This document shows positions 1-7,913 of a stretch of 33,118 nt of DNA, in pieces. Position numbers and translations under genes: made by a program. A model generated the notes under the pieces. That model was not told where the DNA came from. It was given only the letters and a program-made list of their open reading frames with translations, and searched no databases. The first letter of the stretch is position 1; the number at the start of each line of letters is the position of its first letter. The stretch spans positions 1 through 33,118 of the IMG/VR virus record IMGVR_UViG_3300048837_002246, one strand, 5' to 3'. The stretch comes from a virus.

Positions 1-327
1 ATGCCAATTCTATTGTGGCCTGTTTCAAATAGCGCGAAGCGCAAAATAGAAAAGTGCGTTGAAGAACATCAAGAATTGTACTGGTTCCGTCGTTATAAAA
101 AACAACTTGAACTACGTGCCGTCACAGTTACCTACGAAACTGGAAAATTCAGATCTAAAGCATTATGGACATTTGACGATTTCAACGATGAAGACATCAA
201 CGATGCGCGGCGGCTGGAAAAAGCAATCAGTTCCCTATATCCAGAACGATATAAAAACCTGGCTCCCAGCGGCATAGACAAAATATTGTCAGATATGTTT
301 TTTGATGGCGTTATTTCAAGAACATAG
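1..327 (+). CDS. hypothetical protein, possibly cut by the window edge
   Basis: I do not recognise this 108-residue protein. The first base of the window is the A of an ATG, so this may be the true start or an internal methionine of a longer gene. The product is basic near the N-terminus (a KRK/RRYKK-rich stretch over residues 13-36) and acidic in the middle (the FDDFNDEDIND region around residues 58-68). It has no cysteine cluster and no membrane segment. It ends 8 bases before the GTG/ATG of the next gene, so both probably belong to one early phage operon. The coding frame is open throughout and the spacing fits its neighbours, so I treat it as real, with unknown function. Confidence 0.6.
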   Translation: MPILLWPVSNSAKRKIEKCVEEHQELYWFRRYKKQLELRAVTVTYETGKFRSKALWTFDDFNDEDINDARRLEKAISSLYPERYKNLAPSGIDKILSDMFFDGVISRT

Positions 328-338
328 GCGGTGGTGTG

Positions 339-782
339 ATGAATAAACCCAAGGCTAAATGCAAACGTTGCAATAAAGAGGTTTGTATCACAGAACATTT
401 TCATTTCTACCGCCACAACATTACAAAAGACGTTGTGTGTAAAGGATCATCTGAATCATTTCTCACTCAGACCAAGCCGAAAAATTGGAATATGACACGT
501 ACGGTTGATCTAAAAAAAGAAAACACAATTTCCCTTTTGCAAAGTATCCCTGGTTCTGGACCTGTTGCAGTTGAATCGATTGTGGCTGAATTGATCGACC
601 GTGAGCAGGTGTTTCGGAAAAAGGTCGAAGATGCTTTGAAGGAAATTGAGGAAGACGAACGCCTTGGGTATCCGACGGCGACAGTGGTCGAAAATGCTCC
701 ACTTGCGTTGGTGCAATGTGGGCTGGAAAACCAATTGCGAGCGCTTCGTTGGGTTTGTTCCATTATGGAGGGCAAACGATGA
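339..782 (+). CDS. hypothetical protein with N-terminal zinc-finger-like motif
   Basis: The protein has about 147 residues from the ATG at 339; a GTG at 336 directly upstream is an alternative start. Residues 8-11 form a C-x2-C knuckle, followed by several His residues and another Cys near residue 33, which suggests a small metal-binding module. The rest is helical and charged, with a KKVEDALKEIEEDE stretch typical of a short coiled coil. The stop codon overlaps the ATG of the next micro-gene (ATGA), so the two are translationally coupled. I cannot name a family. A nucleic-acid or protein adaptor role would be a guess from the zinc knuckle alone. Confidence 0.6.
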   Translation: MNKPKAKCKRCNKEVCITEHFHFYRHNITKDVVCKGSSESFLTQTKPKNWNMTRTVDLKKENTISLLQSIPGSGPVAVESIVAELIDREQVFRKKVEDALKEIEEDERLGYPTATVVENAPLALVQCGLENQLRALRWVCSIMEGKR

Positions 783-850
783 ATGCAGAGGCATGGATTA
801 TCGCTGGGTTGGCACTGTTTTTTATATTTTTCCTTTTGAAGTTTTCATAG
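779..850 (+). CDS. micro-protein, single membrane-spanning peptide (23 aa)
   Basis: The ATG overlaps the upstream stop codon (ATGA at 779-782), and the frame runs 23 codons to a TAG at 848-850. After a short polar start the peptide is almost entirely hydrophobic (IIAGLALFFIFFLLKF), so it would form one membrane helix. The next gene starts 9 bases later behind a strong AGGAGG-type ribosome site. The tight overlap on one side and the exact fit before the next ribosome site suggest a real micro-gene. The alternative is a chance hydrophobic ORF, which cannot be excluded at this length. Confidence 0.4.
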   Translation: MNAEAWIIAGLALFFIFFLLKFS

Positions 851-859
851 GAGGCGGAG

Positions 860-1840
860 ATGGCAAAAGAGAAGTTTGTTGATCATAAATTCAGCGCATC
901 GAGCCTGGTGTTGATCGATACCGCGAACGGGATTTTGAATGAATATCGTCGCATGGGTTATCGGTTGAGCCTGCGCCAGTTGTATTACCAGCTTGTAGCA
1001 CGTGACTATATCGAGAACTCACAGCGGTCCTATAAACGCATCGGAAATTTGATCAGTGATGCTCGCCTGGCTGGCATGATTGATTGGGAAATGATTGAGG
1101 ACCGCAACCGCGAGACCCTTATCCCTGCAGCATGGAATTCCCCTGCCGAGATCGTCCGGGCGGCTGCACGTCAGTTCCGTGTGGATCGTTGGGAAGGTCA
1201 GACCAATTATGTGGAGGTCATGGTCGAGAAGGATGCGCTGAGCGGTATTCTCGAACCGGTGTGTAGAGAGTTCCATGTTCGCTTTACTGCGAATAAAGGC
1301 TACTCATCATCCTCTGCAATGTATGAGGCAGGCAAGCGCATTCGCAACATGCTGTTAACGGGGGATAACGAGATCAACCAGGTGCATGTCTTTTATCTTG
1401 GCGACCATGATCCAAGCGGCATTGATATGACACGGGATATCAAAGAACGTCTGATTCAGTTTTCAGACCTCGATGTCTATTTTGAACGCAAGGATTCGTA
1501 TACCGCAGATGATTTTCTTCATGTTCATCGCCTGGCATTGAATTACGACCAGGTCGAGACATGGCAGCCGCCTGAAAACCCAGCCAAACAGACCGATAGT
1601 CGCTTCGAAGCCTATGAAGCTGAGTTTGGTCAATCGTCCTGGGAATTGGATGCGGTCGAGCCACGCACACTGGTAGATCTGGTCCGTGATGGGATCGAGA
1701 ATCTGATTGATCAGGACCAATGGGAATCTGTCGCTTCGAAGGAAAAGCAGATGCGTGATGAACTCATTGGCTTTGCTGAAGAGTACGAGCTGAAGGAAGC
1801 GGCTCCCAAGAAGGCAGCCAAGAGAAAGAAGGGCAAATGA
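860..1840 (+). CDS. Spo11 / topoisomerase VI subunit A-like DNA-cleaving protein
   Basis: The 326-residue product matches the two-domain plan of topoisomerase VI subunit A and Spo11. The N-terminal winged-helix part carries an R-x-x-Y-Y motif (R39, Y42, Y43), where the family has its catalytic tyrosine. It is followed by a Y..IGNLISDARLAG block and D-x-N-R near residues 81-84. The Toprim half has VEKDALSG (E123, K124), a GYSSSSAMY block near 147-155, and the metal-binding GDHDPSG (D182, D184). The C-terminus is a Lys/Ala-rich tail. A strong AGGAGG ribosome site precedes the ATG. No subunit B ATPase is visible in the window. The family makes double-strand breaks through a tyrosine-DNA link; its phage role is not settled, so function here is inferred. 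Confidence 0.8.
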   Translation: MAKEKFVDHKFSASSLVLIDTANGILNEYRRMGYRLSLRQLYYQLVARDYIENSQRSYKRIGNLISDARLAGMIDWEMIEDRNRETLIPAAWNSPAEIVRAAARQFRVDRWEGQTNYVEVMVEKDALSGILEPVCREFHVRFTANKGYSSSSAMYEAGKRIRNMLLTGDNEINQVHVFYLGDHDPSGIDMTRDIKERLIQFSDLDVYFERKDSYTADDFLHVHRLALNYDQVETWQPPENPAKQTDSRFEAYEAEFGQSSWELDAVEPRTLVDLVRDGIENLIDQDQWESVASKEKQMRDELIGFAEEYELKEAAPKKAAKRKKGK

Positions 1841-1971
1841 ATCTGCATGAGCGTTTGATGGTGATGGTATTGACGGCGAAAGATCGCCTGATGGATGTGG
1901 TCACTTTCGGGCTGTGGAGCAAGGTCCGCGGCGAGGTGACGTGGCGAGTGATGAAGGTCAAAGGAGAATGA
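1837..1971 (+). CDS. small basic hypothetical protein (44 aa)
   Basis: The ATG overlaps the stop codon of the Spo11-like gene (ATGA at 1837-1840). The frame is open for 44 codons and ends two bases before the ATG of the next gene. The peptide is basic and partly amphipathic, with repeated Met/Val residues near its N-terminus (LMVMVLTAK). Its final codons (GTC AAA GGA GAA) supply the AAAGGAG ribosome site of the following gene. The exact fit between two genes and the overlapping start support it. No family is recognised. Confidence 0.45.
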   Translation: MNLHERLMVMVLTAKDRLMDVVTFGLWSKVRGEVTWRVMKVKGE

Positions 1972-1972
1972 C

Positions 1973-2839
1973 ATGAGCAACAAAATTCCAGAAATAGTCG
2001 AAATCATTATTGGTGAATATCAAGAAGCACGGCTTATTGAAAACGAAAAGAAACAGCAGGAAGAGCAGCGCAAAACGGAAGAGAGAAATGTAAAAGGCAA
2101 AGCGATTGCAGATGAATGGATCGAGAAGGCTTTTTTAAGTATCCCTGAATGGTTACGTCAATATTACTGTTCTGAAGCAACTTCATTGGACTATTACCGC
2201 ATCGTGCAAGGATGGGAAAGTTCCAGAGATCTTACTTTGACGTTCAAGATACCTGGTTTGGCTCAAATCCAATATCAAGACGGTCAATGGCGTTCTGAGC
2301 AATGTGGTTGGAACCGTGGATATGAAGATTCTGAACCTTATATCCATTTTGGAAGAGATAGTTATTGGCAATCCAGTCTTGAAGCTACTCTTGTATATGC
2401 GAAGAGTGAAATGGAAGAGCATCAAAGCAATCTCACTGAATATGCCGCTGAACAAGAGCGTCTTGCCAAACGTGCCACTGAAGAAGCTCAAATGGATAAC
2501 CAAATCGAGCAGAAGATCAAGAAAGAAAAGGAAGAACAGAAAGCGGCTGAGCAGGCAGAAGAAGAGGCATTGTTGCTGTCTATCAAGAACGATCCGGTCG
2601 CCATTCATATGTTGAAAGCCTTCATCTTGTTACGTGATGAGCGCAGTACGTTTGAACAACACCTCGATGAATTGGGCGAGGAAATGTATAGCATCGAAAA
2701 TCACTGGTCCCGCAAAGCCGCCGATCTTCGTCGCCAGGCAGATGAGGCAAAGCGCCACGCACGTGATGAGCAATCCCGTTTGCAGAGCGATCTTGATGAC
2801 GCGGAAGCCAAACTGAAGAAGTCTAAGCGAGGCTGGTAA
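1973..2839 (+). CDS. coiled-coil protein of unknown function
   Basis: The protein has 288 residues. Residues about 15-45 and about 155-205 are dense in Glu, Lys and Gln and predicted by eye to be coiled coil. A globular, Trp/Tyr-rich core lies between them (about residues 60-140), and a third helical, charged stretch covers about 240-288. AAAGGAG lies just upstream of the ATG. It is the last gene before a 379-bp non-coding region and is followed by a 9-bp inverted repeat. Candidate roles such as a recombination or replication accessory protein rest only on its position between the Spo11-like gene and the primase-helicase. Confidence 0.65.
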   Translation: MSNKIPEIVEIIIGEYQEARLIENEKKQQEEQRKTEERNVKGKAIADEWIEKAFLSIPEWLRQYYCSEATSLDYYRIVQGWESSRDLTLTFKIPGLAQIQYQDGQWRSEQCGWNRGYEDSEPYIHFGRDSYWQSSLEATLVYAKSEMEEHQSNLTEYAAEQERLAKRATEEAQMDNQIEQKIKKEKEEQKAAEQAEEEALLLSIKNDPVAIHMLKAFILLRDERSTFEQHLDELGEEMYSIENHWSRKAADLRRQADEAKRHARDEQSRLQSDLDDAEAKLKKSKRGW

Positions 2840-3218
2840 CCAGTTCGACCCAGCGTGATATTAGCCGTCAACATCCCGCTGGGTCAGCCCTCCCCGCCCG
2901 CCGCGCATCCACTGATAAAGCAGTAGAAGAAAAAATCCCAATGTTCACCAAATACATGGGCGCAGCGGTCTACGGGCAAGGGCACTACCAGAAAAGCGCG
3001 CCCATGTCAGTAATAAGCATTATGCGACATAAAGGCATGGTTGGCTGGTGATTTTGGCGGTTGGAATGGGCGATAAGGCATGTTTTTTTTGTCGCATATG
3101 GCGAGCAGGCAGGGGGGTAGGGGTCTTCGGGGATTTCGTTTGATGTGTGCGGGTAGGCTTGCGGCGGGCAAGCTCGAATTGTTAGAAAAATTCTGGAAAA
3201 ACGCTGGAGAAATGGTCA
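2840..3218. other. 379-bp intergenic region with inverted repeats upstream of the primase-helicase
   Basis: No convincing gene fills this stretch. It holds a 9-bp perfect inverted repeat (GACCCAGCG at 2847-2855, CGCTGGGTC at 2877-2885) whose loop contains a degenerate copy of the repeat found at 9261 and 9289. A second 9-bp inverted pair follows (TATGCGACA at 3021-3029, TGTCGCATA at 3090-3098), next to an eight-T run. Two short frames are open (2941-3051, 36 codons; 3080-3226, 48 codons). The second overlaps the primase start by 8 bases, but its ribosome site is weak. I saw no good sigma70 promoter. Its position ahead of the replication gene makes a control or origin region plausible. Confidence 0.5.
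2847..2885. repeat. inverted repeat just after the coiled-coil gene
   Basis: A perfect 9-bp stem (2847-2855 with 2877-2885) encloses a 21-nt loop, 7 bases after the stop codon. There is no T-run after it, so it is not a standard intrinsic terminator. The loop carries the degenerate third copy of the 19-bp repeat seen at 9261 and 9289. Confidence 0.5.
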
Positions 3219-3226
3219 ATGAGTAA
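3080..3226 (+). CDS. possible small leader ORF overlapping the primase start
   Basis: The frame is open from an ATG at 3080 (second ATG at 3098) to a TAA at 3224-3226, and overlaps the primase-helicase ATG at 3219 by 8 bases in an ATGAGTAA arrangement seen elsewhere in this genome (6847-6854). The peptide is Arg/Gly-rich, then helical (LELLEKFWKNAGEMV). The ribosome site is weak (AAGG close to the ATG). The overlap geometry is the only real support. It could equally be leader sequence without coding function. Confidence 0.25.
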   Translation: MFFLSHMASRQGGRGLRGFRLMCAGRLAAGKLELLEKFWKNAGEMVNE

Positions 3227-6200
3227 TGACTTCGTGGCAGAGTTGAAAAAGCGGATCAGGATCGAGGATGTAATCAGTGAGACCGTCGAGTTACAGAAAG
3301 GCGGACGGCGTGGATACATTCGCGGCGCAAAGCGCGGCGCTGGTGAGCACGGTTTGGTTGTTGATCTGGACGGTCAGCGCTTTGCATGGAATGGCAACCC
3401 TGAATATGGCGGCGGTCGCTATAACGATGTCATCTTTTGGGTGATGGTGCGTGATCGCGTTGACTTCAAGCGTGCTTTAGAAATCCTCGCTCGTAAGGCA
3501 GGCATGGAATTGCCAAAGTGGAGTGAAGAACAACAGGTCAAATATGCCGCCGTCCGCAAGCAGGAAGATGTGCTTGAGGTTGCCCAGCGTGTTTTTGCCG
3601 AATGGCTTTGGAAAGATGAGAAGGCATTGGCGTATGTGCGCGGACGCGGTTGGTCAGATGAAACAATAAAGGCGGCAGGGCTTGGTTTTACGGGCTGGGG
3701 AACACCTGCCGAGTATGAAGAGATGAAGAACGCTATTGCTACTACTGGGGATCTGCATTCGGCGGCGGCGGTTGCGATCCTTGGGCTGCGCGGCGGCGTG
3801 CAAGCCTGGTGCGAGAAGCGCAGCATCGAGCCGAGAGCAAATTGGATCGAGAAGGATTTCATCGCTTCGATGTTGGGTTGGAAAGATAAGTTCGGTCTTA
3901 TTTACCCCTGCATTTATTTTGGGCGCACGACATACCTTTATCGTCGCCATTTGATGTTGAATAGTGATGGGGTGTTGATCGGTTCGGATGAGCCGAAGAG
4001 TTACAACTTGCCCGAAGTTCTGGTTGGAAAGCGTCAATTGTATTTCAACCATGTTTATTCACCGCGCGCTGAGCGGGTTGTGTTCGTTGAAGGTCCTGGC
4101 GATGCTGTGACGCTTGGTCAATGGGGGGTGGATGCAGTGGCAATCGCTGGAACCGCCTGGGAAGACCATGCGGAAGATCTGCGCGGGTTGAAAGATATGA
4201 AGTACGGCAACGAGCCAGCGCATGAGGCACTCTATATCGCGCTCGATGCGGATAAAGCTGGTGAAGCTTCAGTGACTGGAAAGAATGGCGAGTTTCCCCT
4301 GGTGGAGATCGTTGGGGCGATGTGTCGTGTGATCCGTTGGGATGAAAAGGATGCCAACGACTGGTTGCAGGCGATGAACCGTGACGGGGTAAAGCATGAA
4401 GACCAAGTGAAAAAGGTCAATGAGGTGATCGGGGAAGCGAAACCGCTTGCCATCGAGGTTGCGAAGTGGGCTGGCTCACAGAAGGATGATCACAAGGCGA
4501 CCAAGGCGTTGAAGCGGGCATTCGAAGTGATTGCACAGATGGGTGAAGAAAACACCATCATGCGTTATGCCCCTGAATTTTTGAGCGCGTTCAAGCCATT
4601 GGGCGATGCTGTAAAGGGTGTGCGTGAGTTCTCGCGGCTGTTGAAGAAGGCTCAGGGTAAGGGGGATGAGGATGGTGAGAAAAAAGAAGATGTGATCCAT
4701 ACCTATGGTGGCAGGATTGGCGACTGGCTGCTTGAGTATTGCTATGACCCTGAAACGGGCAAGGCGCATTTTGCATATCGTGACCCAAGTGGAAAGGTGG
4801 ATGAAGCGCCGGATCTGTTGATTGAAGGAAAACGTTACAAGCCTGAATTGCCTACTGACCGCATGATCTTGAAAGGCGCGATCAACTTCCCGTCTGGATT
4901 GGCTCGAAAGTCTGATGGCTCAATTGACCGACGCTCTACCAGCCAGTTGACAAACGATATCGCGTTCATCTTGCGCAAGAATTACTACTTCAGGGACCCG
5001 AAGTGGGCAACGTTATCGGCGTATTGGATTTTGGGCACCTGGCTGTACGACAATTTCAAGTCGTTGGTGTATTTGCGTTTTGTGGGGGATGCGGGTGCTG
5101 GTAAATCGGCATTGCTGAATCTTATTGGGTTGATGAGCTATCGATCTATCAAAATGTCTGGAGCGGATTCTGAGGCAACCTTCTTCCGCACAGTCGATGA
5201 TTTTCGCGGAACGATCTTGTTCGAGGAAGCCGATCTTCCAGATGGCAGTGGTGCAGATAATCCTATCGTCAAATTCGTGAACCTGGGGGCGATGCGTGGA
5301 AATTTTATCTACCGCATGGAAGAATACGTGAAGCATGATGGTTCCAAGGGCTGGAGACCGACGCCATTCGAGACGTATTGTCCCAAGGCATTTGCGATGC
5401 GCGGTGATTTTATGGATAACGCGGTTGCCAGTCGTTCCATATCGATCAAATTGACATCGGCTGAGACCACTGAGTTGCGCGATGCAAATGGCGGTGCGGG
5501 TATTCCGCTGGATCTGACCGATGCGACGCGGGCAGTGCTGCGCAACGTGCGAAACCTGTGCCTGACATGGCGATTGTTCGAATATAGCCTAACCGAACGC
5601 CAATTGAGTTGGGATCTGGTGGATGTTGAGATCCCAGCACGCTTCAACCAGGTGACGATCCCCATGAAATCGTTGGCAACAAATTTGGATGGCACGCGTG
5701 ATGAGGTGTTCCTGAATCAGGTGACTTTATTATTGCGCGAACATTATCAAGAGATCGTGGGGGATAACTCGACTACTTGGGAAGCACGCGTAGCAGAGGC
5801 ATGTTGGAAGATGTACATCTACCCGGACCTGCGCAATCGGCTGGAAGTGCGCCCGGATGGAACCATCCTGATGAAGATCGGGGATGTGACCGCGCTGGCA
5901 AACAATATTGCAGATGAAATGAATGAGGAAGGGGCTGACCTGCGGATCAAACGCGATGATGGCGGCGAAGATGGGGATAAGAAAAAATACAAGAAGAACT
6001 ATGAATTGGGCGCTCAAAAGGTCGGGAAGATCATCCGGGATGTGTTCCAGCTTCATACCCCACCGCGCAAGGGCAAGGGTGTGTTCTTTGAGTTCGAAGA
6101 AATGAAGATGATCGCCATTGGCAAGAAATATGCGGCGCTGCCACCGGAAGACAAGATTGAGGCGGCTCGCCAGGCGTTTGCTCTGCTGCGGGCGAAAGGC

Positions 6201-6275
6201 GGGCAGGCTGCCAAGGCTACGGTGAACGTACCGGAACAGGTTCCTATGCCTGAATTCCCGCCAGATGCGGAGTGA
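3219..6275 (+). CDS. phage primase-helicase (Toprim plus P-loop ATPase)
   Basis: At 1018 residues this is the main replication protein in the window. Residues 1-95 align by eye with the N-terminal zinc-binding domain of DnaG (IRIEDVISETVELQKGGR, ending in a DFKRALEILARKAGMEL-like helix), but the zinc-binding cysteines are absent. A Toprim domain follows, with VEGPGDA (E291) and ALDADKAG (D343, D345). The C-terminal half has a P-loop, GDAGAGKS (G623-S630), and a Walker B-like TILFEEAD (E669, E670). GGAG lies about 10 bases before the ATG. Such proteins lay primers and unwind DNA at the fork. Fusion of the two activities in one chain is common in phages and plasmids. Exact helicase superfamily cannot be set by eye. 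Confidence 0.85.
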   Translation: MSNDFVAELKKRIRIEDVISETVELQKGGRRGYIRGAKRGAGEHGLVVDLDGQRFAWNGNPEYGGGRYNDVIFWVMVRDRVDFKRALEILARKAGMELPKWSEEQQVKYAAVRKQEDVLEVAQRVFAEWLWKDEKALAYVRGRGWSDETIKAAGLGFTGWGTPAEYEEMKNAIATTGDLHSAAAVAILGLRGGVQAWCEKRSIEPRANWIEKDFIASMLGWKDKFGLIYPCIYFGRTTYLYRRHLMLNSDGVLIGSDEPKSYNLPEVLVGKRQLYFNHVYSPRAERVVFVEGPGDAVTLGQWGVDAVAIAGTAWEDHAEDLRGLKDMKYGNEPAHEALYIALDADKAGEASVTGKNGEFPLVEIVGAMCRVIRWDEKDANDWLQAMNRDGVKHEDQVKKVNEVIGEAKPLAIEVAKWAGSQKDDHKATKALKRAFEVIAQMGEENTIMRYAPEFLSAFKPLGDAVKGVREFSRLLKKAQGKGDEDGEKKEDVIHTYGGRIGDWLLEYCYDPETGKAHFAYRDPSGKVDEAPDLLIEGKRYKPELPTDRMILKGAINFPSGLARKSDGSIDRRSTSQLTNDIAFILRKNYYFRDPKWATLSAYWILGTWLYDNFKSLVYLRFVGDAGAGKSALLNLIGLMSYRSIKMSGADSEATFFRTVDDFRGTILFEEADLPDGSGADNPIVKFVNLGAMRGNFIYRMEEYVKHDGSKGWRPTPFETYCPKAFAMRGDFMDNAVASRSISIKLTSAETTELRDANGGAGIPLDLTDATRAVLRNVRNLCLTWRLFEYSLTERQLSWDLVDVEIPARFNQVTIPMKSLATNLDGTRDEVFLNQVTLLLREHYQEIVGDNSTTWEARVAEACWKMYIYPDLRNRLEVRPDGTILMKIGDVTALANNIADEMNEEGADLRIKRDDGGEDGDKKKYKKNYELGAQKVGKIIRDVFQLHTPPRKGKGVFFEFEEMKMIAIGKKYAALPPEDKIEAARQAFALLRAKGGQAAKATVNVPEQVPMPEFPPDAE

Positions 6276-6572
6276 ACAAGTGAACAGGAATTTCCCATTC
6301 TGCTACAAGACATTTTGTTTTGCGGCGCGGGCGGTGAAATCCATTCACCTGTTCATTTTGAAGGAAAAACAGCGATTTTTAGCGGTTTTTTCAAAATATT
6401 GCCAGTTTTCTTATATGCTCACTAGTTATTTATTTATGAATAAGTGAGTAGTAAGTAATGACAATGTAAGAGTATTTGACAATTTGCCTTGTTAGGAATG
6501 AACAAGTGAACAGCAATTTTCGAGCATGTTCATTCATGTTCATTAAATGGTCAGACAAAGGAGTAGGTAGGC
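6271..6572. other. intergenic region with TGAACA repeats, candidate operator or iteron cluster
   Basis: No gene is supported from 6276 to 6572. Seven TGAACA hexamers occur here: plus strand 6273-6278, 6281-6286, 6499-6504 and 6507-6512; minus strand (as TGTTCA) 6350-6355, 6527-6532 and 6537-6542. The 15-mer TGAACAAGTGAACAG is found twice, at 6273-6287 and 6499-6513, each followed by a similar AATTT stretch. The first copy overlaps the primase stop codon. The middle of the region is AT-rich. A TTGACA lies at 6476-6481 but no good -10 follows. The pattern suggests a repeated protein-binding site; an origin or an operator are both possible. Confidence 0.55.
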
Positions 6573-6854
6573 ATGAAAGGTCATTTTTTAGGTCAAGACC
6601 AAAATTCGGGCGGGGCTTCTTCCGCTCGTGGGTCATCTTTGGCGGTGCGGCAGTTTGTGGAGCTGGCGTTTGGCTGGGTGCCGGTTCATAAACCCACTAC
6701 TCCATTCCGGGTAGAGGCGGTGGAGGTGGAGGAGCGCTATTGCTTGAAATGCTACGCCATTCATTGCTTCGACGTGGTGCGAGGTAATGGTCGTGAGGCG
6801 GCGTTCTGCAGATGCTGTGGCGCTGAATTTGGGATTGGAGGGTCGAATGAGTAA
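6573..6854 (+). CDS. small zinc-ribbon protein
   Basis: The 93-residue protein has a four-cysteine zinc ribbon in its C-terminal half (C57-x2-C60 and C79-x2-C82, with C81 adjacent). The N-terminal 25 residues are Gly/Ser-rich and probably disordered. AAAGGAG precedes the ATG. The gene starts 30 bases after the last TGAACA repeat and ends in an ATGAGTAA overlap with the next gene. Zinc ribbons of this kind in phages usually bind nucleic acid or RNA polymerase, but nothing here identifies the partner. Confidence 0.65.
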   Translation: MKGHFLGQDQNSGGASSARGSSLAVRQFVELAFGWVPVHKPTTPFRVEAVEVEERYCLKCYAIHCFDVVRGNGREAAFCRCCGAEFGIGGSNE

Positions 6855-7212
6855 TTGGGTCAGGCATTTTTGTCTATTGTTTGAACCCGCGCCATCTGGA
6901 TGGTGGAAGTTTTGGCGCATGTACCGGCGACATGTCAAACCTGAAAAATGCGTTCCGACCACACTGGAGCAACATGATGAGGGGTTGGCTGGGAAGGTTT
7001 CGATGTGGACGTATGACGGTGTCAATTATTGGTGGCTGGATGGACGGTTGTACTCTTGCCGCGACCGGACTGATGAGGAGCGCGGAATCAGCAGACCATG
7101 GTCGGATGAAGAAAGGCGACAAATCGAAATGGCATTTTGGATCATGCGTTTTGTGATTGCAATAATTTTGTTTATCGATGGATTAGTGATTTGGTTGGCA
7201 TTTGGAGGATGA
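6847..7212 (+). CDS. membrane-anchored hypothetical protein, C-terminal transmembrane helix
   Basis: I chose the ATG at 6847 because a GGAGG site precedes it and the ATGAGTAA overlap with the upstream stop is typical of this genome; the frame itself stays open further upstream to 6787. The 121-residue product is Trp-rich (GWWKFW, YWWLDGR) and ends with one hydrophobic helix (WIMRFVIAIILFIDGLVIWLAF). It therefore looks like a tail-anchored membrane protein with a cytoplasmic domain. The last codons supply the GGAGG for the next gene, which also encodes a membrane protein. No family is recognised. Confidence 0.6.
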   Translation: MSNWVRHFCLLFEPAPSGWWKFWRMYRRHVKPEKCVPTTLEQHDEGLAGKVSMWTYDGVNYWWLDGRLYSCRDRTDEERGISRPWSDEERRQIEMAFWIMRFVIAIILFIDGLVIWLAFGG

Positions 7213-7213
7213 A

Positions 7214-7897
7214 ATGTATGAATTGAAGATTTGGAATTGGATGTTGCCCGGTATGGCGGCTGGTATTTTGTTGGGACTGGCTGCATGGATGAGTCGGTCT
7301 CAATCTGAGATGGCATTTTATTGTGCTGGCTCGCTCCTGTTCATTGCGGTGATCCTGTTGGTACAGGCGTCCAGCGGGTATCGCGCGTTTTACCGTCAGA
7401 TTGAGGTGGACCAACTTTCGCAGAAGCGCACGGCGCTGGCAGATACGGCTGAGGTGCGCCTGGCTGAGTTCATGCGGCAGATGCACCCTGAGACGGTGCG
7501 GTTGTTTTTGAAGCATCGTTTGGAAGTGTGGCGAGTGCGTGAAATGAAAGGGCACGAACTGGTGACATGGGTGCTGGATGCGGACCCGAGGATCAATCAT
7601 GAGTTCGTTGAATATGTTTTACGCCATTCCAATTTCTATAACGTGATGCCGAAGAGGTTGTTCAGCGACAAGGCATATAGCTTCGACCCGATGGGCGTGG
7701 TGACGGATTATGAGCAATATGACGCGCTGATCGCTCTGATGCAACGGCGTGGCTGGGTGACGGAGGGATATGGTAATCAGCCCCCGGTGTGGATCGAGCC
7801 GTGGAAACCCGAGTTGGCGGCGAGGCGGTTCGGCTTGGATATTTCGGCTGAGGAAGATGAGCAGTCGGTCGATGGTTCGTTAGAAGTTCAAAAATAA
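7214..7897 (+). CDS. hypothetical protein with two N-terminal transmembrane helices
   Basis: The ATG at 7214 follows GGAGG by 5 bases and is preferred over an in-frame TTG at 7202. The 227-residue protein starts with a hairpin of two hydrophobic helices (about residues 9-27 and 33-52), followed by a soluble domain of about 170 residues rich in charged and aromatic residues. It lies directly before the actin-like gene and directly after another membrane protein, so a membrane-associated role linked to segregation is conceivable, but only by position. No catalytic motif is visible. Confidence 0.6.
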   Translation: MYELKIWNWMLPGMAAGILLGLAAWMSRSQSEMAFYCAGSLLFIAVILLVQASSGYRAFYRQIEVDQLSQKRTALADTAEVRLAEFMRQMHPETVRLFLKHRLEVWRVREMKGHELVTWVLDADPRINHEFVEYVLRHSNFYNVMPKRLFSDKAYSFDPMGVVTDYEQYDALIALMQRRGWVTEGYGNQPPVWIEPWKPELAARRFGLDISAEEDEQSVDGSLEVQK

Positions 7898-7913
7898 AAA
7901 GGAGAATAAAAAA

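Noticed and set aside
6265-6447. 60-codon plus-strand frame starting inside the primase end
   Set aside because: It has no ribosome site and a hydrophobic, unstructured product, and it overlaps the TGAACA repeat region, which explains the sequence better.
6476-6512. TTGACA at 6476 as a promoter for the zinc-ribbon gene
   Set aside because: No acceptable -10 hexamer appears at 15-18 bp distance; the expected place is taken by a TGAACA repeat.
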